DNA from: an uncultured Bacteroidota bacterium
Lineage (GTDB): Bacteria > Bacteroidota > Bacteroidia > Chitinophagales > Chitinophagaceae
DNA: 50,436 nt
Reading direction: 5' to 3'
Assembly (NCBI GenBank): GCA_903903635.1
Contig: CAIUZK010000101.1
Coordinates: 1-50,436 of the forward strand
Of this stretch, positions 35,012 to 42,267 are shown one piece after another (the first letter of the stretch is position 1; each line of letters opens with the position of its first letter). A program made the position numbers and the translations under genes. The notes under the pieces were generated by a model that saw only the letters and a program-made list of their open reading frames with translations, searched no databases and had not been told where the DNA came from.

Positions 35012-35605
35012 TTAATAAACTCTGATAACTACATAAAATTGTATGCTGTTGTTAGAAAAACTTTCACTGCGGGTCAACGTCCCTGCTGAGTTGTAAATAC
35101 TCATATCATAGGCATTGGTCAGTCCCTTATTATATCGTAGTCCTATATTGAATACAGAGGCCAGTTTTGTTTCTACTCCTATGTTGCCGGAAAGATATGA
35201 CTTTAAATAAGTGCCATTGCCATTGTAGGTATTCAGGTACACGGAAAATTGAGGCCCGGCCTGTAACCAAGTCCGCTTTAATATTTTATATTCAGCTAAT
35301 ACCGGCAAATCAATATAGGTTGGTGTTGGAGTTAATTTGCCGGAAGATATGCTGAGGAAATCAAGCGCAGGTTCTGTGCGCAGGCCAAAATTTCCCATCT
35401 TCAGATTGGCATAAATACCAGCCATTAGCCCACTGATGGTTTGGTCAGGGTAACTATTGAAATTCTTAGGGTTGAAACCTGCTTTCAGACCGAACGTAAT
35501 TTCGGGTAAATCCTTTTTGACTACCGGTAAAGCTTGTTGTGCATAGACTATTGCCGGAAACAGGAATAATAAGTGACAAGTAAGGTGTTTACGTATGTTT
35601 TTCAC
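35012..35605 (-). CDS. PorT-family outer-membrane beta-barrel protein (paralogue)
   Basis: The 197-residue protein shares layout with the 34277 gene: signal peptide (MKNIRKHLTCHLLFLFPAIVYAQ), KKDLPEITFGLKAGFN, LMAGIYANLKMGNFGLRTEP, YIDLPVLAEYKILKRTWLQA, GPQFSVYLN, YLSGNIGVETKL and the final strand SIQFYVVIRVY. The start codon is GTG. It is separated from its paralogue by 135 AT-rich bases, so separate transcription is possible. It likely arose by tandem duplication. Confidence 0.8.
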   Translation of the reverse strand: MKNIRKHLTCHLLFLFPAIVYAQQALPVVKKDLPEITFGLKAGFNPKNFNSYPDQTISGLMAGIYANLKMGNFGLRTEPALDFLSISSGKLTPTPTYIDLPVLAEYKILKRTWLQAGPQFSVYLNTYNGNGTYLKSYLSGNIGVETKLASVFNIGLRYNKGLTNAYDMSIYNSAGTLTRSESFSNNSIQFYVVIRVY

Positions 35606-35789
35606 AAATGGTATTATCAGGTTTAATAAAACGGATTGGTAATTTTTGATAAAAGTAATAATTGTTGCTTGTTATTCAGAGATATGTGTAGTGAAATTTT
35701 TGTTTGTGATTTTGGTAATGCGTTACACTGAAACAAAAACAGGATTCGTGGACAATTAACATTTTTAGCATTTTAGCCGGTCAAATTCT

Positions 35790-35797
35790 TACTTTTG
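35790..35797 (+). promoter_or_regulatory. -7 box TACTTTTG upstream of the biotin carrier gene
   Basis: Exact TAnnTTTG, 24 bases before ATG 35822. It rules out translation from the upstream TTG at 35795. Confidence 0.6.
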
Positions 35798-35821
35798 CTT
35801 TTTAAACAAACAAGGTTGCCG

Positions 35822-36322
35822 ATGTTACAAATAAGTGTAAATGATAATCATACTTTCCCTATTGAAGAAAAGGATGGTAAACTTGAAATTAATACTACTG
35901 TGGCTGACTGGGATGTAAGCTGGCAAGCCAATGGAATGATCAGTGTGCTCTATAACGGAAAAAGCTACAGGGCTATAGTGGAAAGTACTGATTTTAAGAA
36001 TAAAGAAATTTCGTTAAGAGTAAACGGACAGTTATATAAAGCTACCATAAAAGAACCCCTGGATATTTTGCTGGGTAATATGGGCCTCGATATGAGGGCT
36101 ACCCAGAAGGAAGAGTATGTGAAGGCGCCAATGCCGGGTATGGTATTGAAAATACTGGTACAACCGGGGCAGCATGTAAATAAAGGAGATGGGTTGATTT
36201 TGCTTGAAGCAATGAAAATGGAAAATATTCTTAAGGCATCGCATGATGCTACTGTAAAAGCAGTAAGAGTAACAGAAAAATCAGCAGTAGAAAAGGGCGC
36301 CATTTTGCTTGAACTGGAATAA
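35822..36322 (+). CDS. Biotin/lipoyl-containing carrier protein (acyl-CoA carboxylase BCCP type)
   Basis: The 166-residue protein has the biotin-acceptor motif EAMKMEN (Lys132) in a C-terminal biotinyl domain (about 98-166: VKAPMPGMVLKILVQPGQHV, VNKGDGLILLEAMKMEN, VEKGAILLELE). The first 95 residues form the beta-rich segment seen in the carrier subunits of propionyl-/acetyl-CoA or pyruvate carboxylases. The biotinylated lysine would carry CO2 between carboxylase and transferase subunits. No carboxylase genes are adjacent, so the partners are encoded elsewhere. Confidence 0.85.
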   Translation: MLQISVNDNHTFPIEEKDGKLEINTTVADWDVSWQANGMISVLYNGKSYRAIVESTDFKNKEISLRVNGQLYKATIKEPLDILLGNMGLDMRATQKEEYVKAPMPGMVLKILVQPGQHVNKGDGLILLEAMKMENILKASHDATVKAVRVTEKSAVEKGAILLELE

Positions 36323-36381
36323 TGTTTTAAATGGTTGGAATTCAGCAATCTGAAATCTAAATACCGGAACCAACAGTCAAC

Positions 36382-36729
36382 ATGAGAACAGCAATAATCA
36401 TATTAATGTCGTTGATGTTTTCAATTCATGGTTTTGCTCAATCATTTTCATACGTATATATACAGGGCGATAAGCAGACTCCGTTCTATGTGAAAATGGA
36501 AGGAGTAATGATGCCCCGGTATGGTAAGAACTACAACATATTATCTGAATTAAAGGCAGGGCCTATACAAATTGAGATATTGTTTGAACAGCATAAATAT
36601 CCTCCGCAGAAATTTACGATAATGGTGCCTGAAAATGGTTACAGGGGCTTATTACTGGAAAAGCAGGAGACAGGATTTGTATTGTATGATTTGCTGCAAA
36701 AACGATATCTTGCCTCGACCGGACAATAA
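36382..36729 (+). CDS. Small exported protein, conserved in Chitinophagales-like bacteria
   Basis: The 115-residue protein has a signal peptide (MRTAIIILMSLMFSIHGFAQ). The mature part SYVYIQGDKQTPFYVKMEG, MMPRYGKNYNIL, GPIQIEILFEQHKYPPQKF and NGYRGLLLEKQETGFVLYDL matches a small exported beta-sandwich family I have seen in Bacteroidota; its function is unknown. It is 59 bases after the biotin carrier gene and 14 before the next, so likely co-transcribed. Confidence 0.7.
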   Translation: MRTAIIILMSLMFSIHGFAQSFSYVYIQGDKQTPFYVKMEGVMMPRYGKNYNILSELKAGPIQIEILFEQHKYPPQKFTIMVPENGYRGLLLEKQETGFVLYDLLQKRYLASTGQ

Positions 36730-36743
36730 ATAATAACTGATCT

Positions 36744-37580
36744 ATGAAACGAAAACACGGATTTATACTGATATTGATTTTAGTGCTCTTCTCATGCAGG
36801 CAAGACAGAACCAGGCTACTGACGGGGAAATGGAAAGTGACGAAATTTGAAAATAACCTTGAGTTGCTTATTGGCAAATGGGATGCGGTAAAACTGGTGA
36901 ACCCGGAGCTGGATAGTTTTTTCATTAATGGTCAGAAATATATCGATACAGTTGGTAAGAACAGTGACGCGGCCACCAATATCAGATTATATGGTGTTGC
37001 CAATATGGATAGTATGCGCATGGTATTGCAAAAACAGTTTGACAGCGCAAAGACCCTTCAGTATTCAAGTGTGGCTTCTACCTCATTTGTTTTTATGGAT
37101 AATGGTCTGGTCGTATTGTCTTTTCATGGAAATATTGATACCAGCGCATGGGCCATAGACAATGACGGGAACCTTTCGCTGGATGATATGAATGAGAGTA
37201 GCAAGGGTGAAAAGGTGAAAATGGAAATAATGCTGTTGACGGATACTGCCTTGATATTGAAATTCAGGGAAAATAACGCATATAGCATAGTTACTTTTCA
37301 TCCGGATGGAGTAAGGGTACATAAGGCTGAAGAAATGGTGGAAACTTATTTTAAATTCAGAAAGGACAGTATTGCAGAACTGGTATTTAATGGAGCGCCA
37401 GATTCAACCCGCTGGTATCTCGTAAATGATAGTGAGATCAGGGTAAGTAGTGTAGAGAAAAAACCGGATGGGGAACCAATGAATTGGAAAATAGTAACAT
37501 TAAGTAATAAAGAGCTGGTGTTAAAGATCATTGAAAACAGTTCTATCAGCACACTTACCTTCAGACGTGAAGAAAAATAA
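36744..37580 (+). CDS. Lipoprotein with lipocalin-like repeats, function unknown
   Basis: The 278-residue protein has a lipoprotein signal (MKRKHGFILILILVLFSCRQ, Cys18). The mature part contains LLTGKWKVTKFEN followed at once by LLIGKWDAVKLVN, suggesting a small internal duplication. Two later blocks share the pattern V.M.I..L.D..L.LK..EN and W.I..LS..ELVLKI.EN. This layout (GKW start, ILKF/LVLK strands) is typical of lipocalin-like DUFs in Bacteroidota. It is 14 bases after the preceding small exported gene. Confidence 0.7.
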   Translation: MKRKHGFILILILVLFSCRQDRTRLLTGKWKVTKFENNLELLIGKWDAVKLVNPELDSFFINGQKYIDTVGKNSDAATNIRLYGVANMDSMRMVLQKQFDSAKTLQYSSVASTSFVFMDNGLVVLSFHGNIDTSAWAIDNDGNLSLDDMNESSKGEKVKMEIMLLTDTALILKFRENNAYSIVTFHPDGVRVHKAEEMVETYFKFRKDSIAELVFNGAPDSTRWYLVNDSEIRVSSVEKKPDGEPMNWKIVTLSNKELVLKIIENSSISTLTFRREEK

Positions 37581-37593
37581 AGCTTGTAAGTAT

Positions 37594-37601
37594 TATATTT
37601 G
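37594..37601 (+). promoter_or_regulatory. -7 box TATATTTG upstream of pdhB
   Basis: Exact TAnnTTTG. A start near 37608 would leave a leader of about 110 nt before ATG 37719. Confidence 0.5.
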
Positions 37602-37718
37602 CAAGCAGTTTATGTCCTAACAAGGTAATGCACAAAACGATATTATTGGATTGAATCTGGTAAATATATGGTTGTCAATCATTTAACAAAAATTGCTACG
37701 GGCGAAAAAGTAAAAACT

Positions 37719-38702
37719 ATGCGTACAATACCTTTAAGGCAGGCATTAAGAGAGGCAATGGAAGAAGAGATGCGTCGTGATCCAGCGGTATTTCTGATGG
37801 GAGAGGAGGTAGCGCAGTACAATGGCGCCTATAAAGTTAGCCAGGGAATGCTTGATGAGTTTGGTGCCAGAAGGGTTATTGATACACCAATTACAGAGTT
37901 AGGGTTTGCAGCAATAGGTGTTGGTGCCGCAATGAATGGTACCAGGCCGATAGTGGAATTTATGACCTGGAATTTTGCTGAACTGGCAATCGACCAGATA
38001 GTAAACCATGCTGCCAAAGTGGTATCAATGAGTGGGGGACAATTTACCTGTCCTATAGTTTTCAGGGGACCAAACGGTTCGGCCGGACAGTTGGGTGCAC
38101 AGCATTCTCAGGCTTTCGAGAACTGGTATGCCAACGTGCCGGGGCTGAAAGTTATTTCAACAATCAATCCATATGATGCCAAGGGTCTGCTGAAATCGGC
38201 AATACGTGATGAAGATCCTGTTGTGTTTATGGAAAGTGAAACCTTTTATGGTGACCAGGGAGAAGTTCCGGAGGAGGAATACCTGATACCAATAGGTAAG
38301 GCTGCGGTGAAGAGAGCGGGTAGCGATGTAACTATCGTGAGCTACAACAAGATGATGAAAGTGGCAATGGGAGCGGCAGAGGAGTTGGCAAAAGAAAATA
38401 TCAGTGCTGAGGTTATAGATCTGCGCACCATCCGTCCATTGGATTGGCAGACAATCGTAGAATCGGTTAAAAAAACCAACAGGCTGGTAATAGTTGAGGA
38501 GCAGTGGCCATTCGGCAGCGTAGCTTCAGAGATCAGCTACCGGGTTCAAAAAGAGGCATTCGATTTTCTGGATGCTCCTATACGCAGAATATGTACGGCT
38601 GATGCGAATATGCATTATGCACCTAATCTGGTAGCGCTGTATTTGCCCGATGTGCCGCGTACTGTGAAACTAGTGAAAGAGGTAATGTACATGGTTAAAT
38701 AA
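37719..38702 (+). CDS. pdhB: Pyruvate dehydrogenase E1 component, beta subunit
   Basis: The 327-residue subunit forms, with the alpha subunit, the thiamine-diphosphate heterotetramer that decarboxylates pyruvate and acetylates lipoyl-E2. Visible hallmarks are FLMGEEVAQYNGAYKVSQGM, RVIDTPITELGFAAIGVGAA, the potassium/TPP region FMTWNFAELAIDQIVNHAAK and FRGPNGSAGQLGAQHSQAFE. The C-terminal transketolase domain carries VIDLRTIRPLDW and VIVEEQWPFGSVASEI. I chose ATG 37719 (MRTIPLRQALREAMEEEMRR), the usual start of the family; an in-frame ATG at 37668 would add 17 residues. The alpha-subunit gene is not next to it. A strong terminator follows. Confidence 0.93.
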   Translation: MRTIPLRQALREAMEEEMRRDPAVFLMGEEVAQYNGAYKVSQGMLDEFGARRVIDTPITELGFAAIGVGAAMNGTRPIVEFMTWNFAELAIDQIVNHAAKVVSMSGGQFTCPIVFRGPNGSAGQLGAQHSQAFENWYANVPGLKVISTINPYDAKGLLKSAIRDEDPVVFMESETFYGDQGEVPEEEYLIPIGKAAVKRAGSDVTIVSYNKMMKVAMGAAEELAKENISAEVIDLRTIRPLDWQTIVESVKKTNRLVIVEEQWPFGSVASEISYRVQKEAFDFLDAPIRRICTADANMHYAPNLVALYLPDVPRTVKLVKEVMYMVK

Positions 38703-38727
38703 CTGAGCATCATATTGAATTTGTTAT

Positions 38728-38751
38728 AGCCATCGCAAGATGGCTTTTTTT
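38728..38751 (+). terminator. Terminator of pdhB
   Basis: A 7-bp stem AGCCATC/GATGGCT with a GCAA loop is followed by six Ts. Confidence 0.85.
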
Positions 38752-38859
38752 AGGTGTATTCAAACTTGCGCCTGAGGATTGGTTGCTCAAGGAAGCGGAA
38801 TGAAAGCCAGCACAAAAGCAAGAGCGATCCAAGCTTGGTACAAAAGGTGAAATAAGGGT

Positions 38860-39819
38860 TTAGTGATTATTTAATATATTCTTTAAGTCCGCTCCAATCT
38901 TTTCACTAAATATCTGTGCGCCTCTCGAATTTAGATGGATATGATCGCCAAAAAGATCCTTCTGATTACATAATGAATCGTCAAGATAATTAATAAGGGG
39001 GATGTTGTATGTTTGGGCATATTTTATAATGCGGCGTGTTATTTCAGAAGTATCCGATTTAAAACATCGATTGATCGGACGTAATACCGGCCCATAGATG
39101 AAAATAAGTTTAATGTCGTTGGATTTGCAATAATTTAAATAAGAAACAAATTCGGCTTCCAGGTTTTTGTCAATATTATTCATAAGGTAGTCAGCGTCTT
39201 TTTTCATGCGGACCTCAAAATAATCGCTGAATGGTATATCTCTTGACCCAAAGCCTTTATAAAGTTTATTCGCTCCTCGATGTCCGAAATTGAAATAACA
39301 AAATAGCCCTTCTTTTATAAGTATTGGATGATTGTTGTATTTAAATAATGGGAGGTATATTTCAGGCAGGGTGAATTTTTCCTGGTAATGGCTAGCCATG
39401 TTGCGGATAATTGTATCATCAATATACGGTATGAACTGATCACTGTTTGATAGATTGGCCCCATTTGAAAATATGTTGAAATCAATGTTCTGTATTATGT
39501 ACTTTGGTTTTTTATTGTGCTGCAAGTACACTTTGAATACAGCATCTTGAATAGGAAAGTAGCCCCCGTTCATACCCAAATTATAGCTGTTTATTTGGAG
39601 AAGTGAGTCGAGTACCTTAGGAGAAATTATCAATTTAGCTCTTGATCCACCAAATATTATTGCATCAGCATTGATTCTGGAACCATAAATGTCCTTCCAG
39701 ATGGCGTTGTTTTGTATGTTTGATTTTCTCATGCCTTTGTCTACAAAATATTGTAGTAACCAAAGCATGGTTAGGAACAGGCAAGCATACAGAATAACCT
39801 TTTTAAGAACCAGCCGCAT
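38860..39819 (-). CDS. SGNH-type envelope acyltransferase, DltD-like partner of the MBOAT
   Basis: The 319-residue protein has one N-terminal membrane anchor (about 5-26, VILYACLFLTMLWLLQYF), the rest facing the periplasm. It has an SGNH-hydrolase-like active site: the nucleophile Ser59 in IIFGGSRAKL and the Asp292/His295 pair in FGDHIHLNSRGA. IIQNIDFNIFSNG and KLIFIYGPVLRP are core strands. In known Dlt-type systems such a protein takes the acyl group from the MBOAT shuttle tyrosine onto its serine and passes it to the polymer. It is the last gene of the five-gene operon, five bases after the MBOAT stop. It could hydrolyse rather than transfer; context favours transfer. Confidence 0.75.
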   Translation of the reverse strand: MRLVLKKVILYACLFLTMLWLLQYFVDKGMRKSNIQNNAIWKDIYGSRINADAIIFGGSRAKLIISPKVLDSLLQINSYNLGMNGGYFPIQDAVFKVYLQHNKKPKYIIQNIDFNIFSNGANLSNSDQFIPYIDDTIIRNMASHYQEKFTLPEIYLPLFKYNNHPILIKEGLFCYFNFGHRGANKLYKGFGSRDIPFSDYFEVRMKKDADYLMNNIDKNLEAEFVSYLNYCKSNDIKLIFIYGPVLRPINRCFKSDTSEITRRIIKYAQTYNIPLINYLDDSLCNQKDLFGDHIHLNSRGAQIFSEKIGADLKNILNNH

Positions 39820-39824
39820 CAGTA

Positions 39825-41288
39825 CTAAAATTGAAAATAAATAAATTGCCTCAAATTGAACACCCCAAACATGTATACAGAACTAATTAAAACAAAATAA
39901 ATGCCCAACCTGATAAAGGTCGGCTGGCGCGCAACAATTTTATCAAGTGGTTCCTTACTTTCTTTATAATGTACTATTTCAAGTATTATAATTAAGGCCA
40001 GACATACTGATAAGGATACACGATCGATGTCGCCAAGCAGACCAACGAGACCGCCAGGTTTGGCAATGGCATGCTTTACTTCTCCGAACATATCAGGCAA
40101 TCTTTTGAAAATAAAGAATGTGGCGCCAATAGTCTTTGCCCTGAAAAAAACAGTGGCCAGCGATATGAATGTAAATGTGAATAACTTGCTGAGAATATTA
40201 TTAAGCCAAAGGGGCAATTTGCCAAAAAGCTTTATGCGCATTGGGCGTGTGAAAAATTCGTAAGTAAGCGCAATGCCATAAATGACACCCCAAATCGCAA
40301 AATTCCAGCTTGCGCCATGCCATAAGCCGCTTAAGAAAAAAGTCAGTACCAGTCCGAACACAATGGCCCCACGACGCCATGAACGAAGTGATGCAACCAA
40401 TGGATTGAACAAGTAATCATTGAACCAGGTGGATAATGAAATATGCCACCTTCGCCAAAATTCAGAGATACTTTTACTGGCAAATGGCCTGTTGAAATTG
40501 ACCATTAAGTTAAATCCCATTGCGCGGGCAGTTCCAAGGGCAATATCAGAATAGCCTGAGAAATCGCAATACAACTGGAATATGAAGAGAATGACCGATA
40601 AGTTTATTACCAGGGCCGAATAGTGGTGCAGATCGTTGAATACAGGATCTATAAGCATTCCGATTCTGTCGGCAATGACCGATTTTTTAAATAATCCAAA
40701 CAGTACCTTCCTTAGCCCGATAACCAAATCATCATAGGTGACTTTTTTTTCTTCATGAAACTGGTGCAGCATATTTTGCGGCCTTTCGATAGGGCCTGCT
40801 ACCAACTGAGGGTAGAACATAACATAAAGAGCATATATGCCAAAGTGCTTTTCTGCTTTCTGGTTTCCTCGGTATACCTCGAGTGTATAACTCATGGCCT
40901 GGAAGGTATGAAACGACAACCCGATAGGCAGGAGGATGGTGAGGTAGGGTATATTGACACCGGAATGGCCGATGTGCAGTAGCTGATTGAAATTTTCAGC
41001 CAGAAAATTGTAATACTTGAAAATACAGAGCACGCCAACATTTGCCACTACACTTAATACCAGAAATCTTCTTTTTTTATCGTCAGGTGCATTCTCTATG
41101 AGAATACCGGCAACATAATCTACTACAATGGTGAAAAACAGAATAAGAATATAAACAGGCACGAAAGTCATATAAAACAGACAACTTGCTGTCAATAAAT
41201 GTATCCACCTGAATTTATGCGGTAACAGGAAATAGATAATTGTTACTATTGGAAAGAACAGTAAGAAATTAAATGAATTAAATAGCAT
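39825..41288 (-). CDS. Membrane-bound O-acyltransferase (MBOAT; DltB/AlgI type) with C-terminal acyl-shuttle motif
   Basis: The 487-residue polytopic protein has about ten membrane segments. MBOAT hallmarks are QLVAGPIERPQNM, YCDFSGYSDIALG, FNRPFASKSISEFWRRWHIS and the catalytic histidine in FFLSGLWHGASWNF (His324). It should take an acyl group from a carrier protein on the cytosolic side. The last six residues are FIYFQF (Tyr codon at 39837-39839). This agrees with the extracytoplasmic C-terminal hexapeptide whose tyrosine is reported to shuttle the acyl group to the partner serine enzyme. In Gram-positive Dlt that motif sits on the separate microprotein DltX; here it is fused. It is flanked by the ACP (32 bases) and the SGNH gene (5 bases). 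Confidence 0.92.
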   Translation of the reverse strand: MLFNSFNFLLFFPIVTIIYFLLPHKFRWIHLLTASCLFYMTFVPVYILILFFTIVVDYVAGILIENAPDDKKRRFLVLSVVANVGVLCIFKYYNFLAENFNQLLHIGHSGVNIPYLTILLPIGLSFHTFQAMSYTLEVYRGNQKAEKHFGIYALYVMFYPQLVAGPIERPQNMLHQFHEEKKVTYDDLVIGLRKVLFGLFKKSVIADRIGMLIDPVFNDLHHYSALVINLSVILFIFQLYCDFSGYSDIALGTARAMGFNLMVNFNRPFASKSISEFWRRWHISLSTWFNDYLFNPLVASLRSWRRGAIVFGLVLTFFLSGLWHGASWNFAIWGVIYGIALTYEFFTRPMRIKLFGKLPLWLNNILSKLFTFTFISLATVFFRAKTIGATFFIFKRLPDMFGEVKHAIAKPGGLVGLLGDIDRVSLSVCLALIIILEIVHYKESKEPLDKIVARQPTFIRLGIYFVLISSVYMFGVFNLRQFIYFQF

Positions 41289-41320
41289 AATACTTAGGTT
41301 AGGATACTACTAGCGTGTTT

Positions 41321-41566
41321 TCAGGTGGTTAATTTCTTTTTGATGCAGGCAACCATATCACCTATGTTGCTGAATTTCATGATCTCCATAAGTTTGAATT
41401 TTATCCCAAAACTCTTTTCAATACTGTCGATGATCATCATATGTGAAAGAGAATCCCATCCATCTATATCAGCAGTTGTAGTTGAGTCGGAGAGCACAAT
41501 GTTCTGCCTTTTCAAAATGGTGCAAAATATCCCTGTGATCTTTGATAGTATTTCCTGTTCTTCCAT
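41321..41566 (-). CDS. Acyl carrier protein (DltC-like)
   Basis: The 81-residue acidic carrier has the phosphopantetheine attachment serine in GWDSLSHM (Ser39). The four-helix carrier pattern is visible: EEQEILSKITGIFCTILKR, IDGWDSLSHMMIIDSIEKSF, IKFKLMEIMKFSNIGDMVAC. The DSLSH signature is that of DltC and dedicated carriers, not of fatty-acid AcpP (DSLD). It would be loaded by the adenylating enzyme 0.7 kb upstream in the same operon and donate to the MBOAT. It lies 29 bases after the GNAT gene. Confidence 0.9.
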   Translation of the reverse strand: MEEQEILSKITGIFCTILKRQNIVLSDSTTTADIDGWDSLSHMMIIDSIEKSFGIKFKLMEIMKFSNIGDMVACIKKKLTT

Positions 41567-41595
41567 AAATCTGATTTGTAAAGGTGTAAAAATAG

Positions 41596-42267
41596 TTAGT
41601 TTGTTTGTCCTGATGATAATATTTTATGCATTAATATTTTTGTATCGCTTGGCAATAGTTTAAAGATTGCCGGGTTTGAGCAATGGTTCTCGGCTGCAAT
41701 TGTAAATCCGGCTTTTTCATAACTTCTGATGGCGCTGGCGTTATTTTTCAATAATATTATCTGTGCTTTATCGAAATCTGCTTTAGCATTTTGTTTCTGT
41801 AAAATATGCTCCTTGATCAGTTGCTTCACGAGTCCATTTCCACGGAATTTTTCTTCAGTAAAAACACATTCGATTTGGAGCGCGCGAATGTCCCGATTGA
41901 TATTTACTTCATTCATTAATGAAATGTTGGGAGCCGCATTTAGCAGTGTGGCACGGTCCATAAAGTACATAAGCAAATTGCTTTTGATTACATTGCTGGC
42001 CATGCCTTCCTCATTTTCGATCCATGCACTGATAGTTGCAGCATTTTCGCCATCAACATCCGCAATTAGGAAATTGGACAGACAAAGTTCCTGTCCCTCT
42101 ATATTTTCATCCAGTATTTTGGATAATATTTCTTTAAATGTATTTTCGTTGATATTGAAAATGGCACAATAGCTGATAATGTCTGAACCGCTTTTTTCTG
42201 ATTCGAGTATTGCTCTGATTACAAAATCTTTATCCTTTTCTGTAGCTCGCCTGATTACTATGTTCAT
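41596..42267 (-). CDS. GNAT-family N-acyltransferase in the Dlt-like operon
   Basis: The 223-residue protein has a GCN5-type acetyltransferase fold: IVIRRATEKDKDFVIRAIL (beta1/alpha1), LQIECVFTEEKFRGNGLVKQL (beta4 with the acetyl-CoA pyrophosphate loop FRGNG), then AQIILLKNNASAIRSYEKAGF and TIAAEN (alpha4/beta6). Such enzymes acylate amines using acyl-CoA. Its start overlaps the stop of the adenylation gene (ATGA at 42264-42267), implying tight coupling. Classic dlt operons contain no GNAT. One reading is that it acylates the amino group of the amino acid held on the carrier; acting on the envelope sugar is another option. Confidence 0.85.
   Translation of the reverse strand: MNIVIRRATEKDKDFVIRAILESEKSGSDIISYCAIFNINENTFKEILSKILDENIEGQELCLSNFLIADVDGENAATISAWIENEEGMASNVIKSNLLMYFMDRATLLNAAPNISLMNEVNINRDIRALQIECVFTEEKFRGNGLVKQLIKEHILQKQNAKADFDKAQIILLKNNASAIRSYEKAGFTIAAENHCSNPAIFKLLPSDTKILMHKILSSGQTN

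Noticed and set aside
38780-38858. AGAGCGATCCAAGC downstream of pdhB, similar to the loop of the hairpin element at 513-590
   Set aside because: No pairing arms or shared flanks, so not a third copy.
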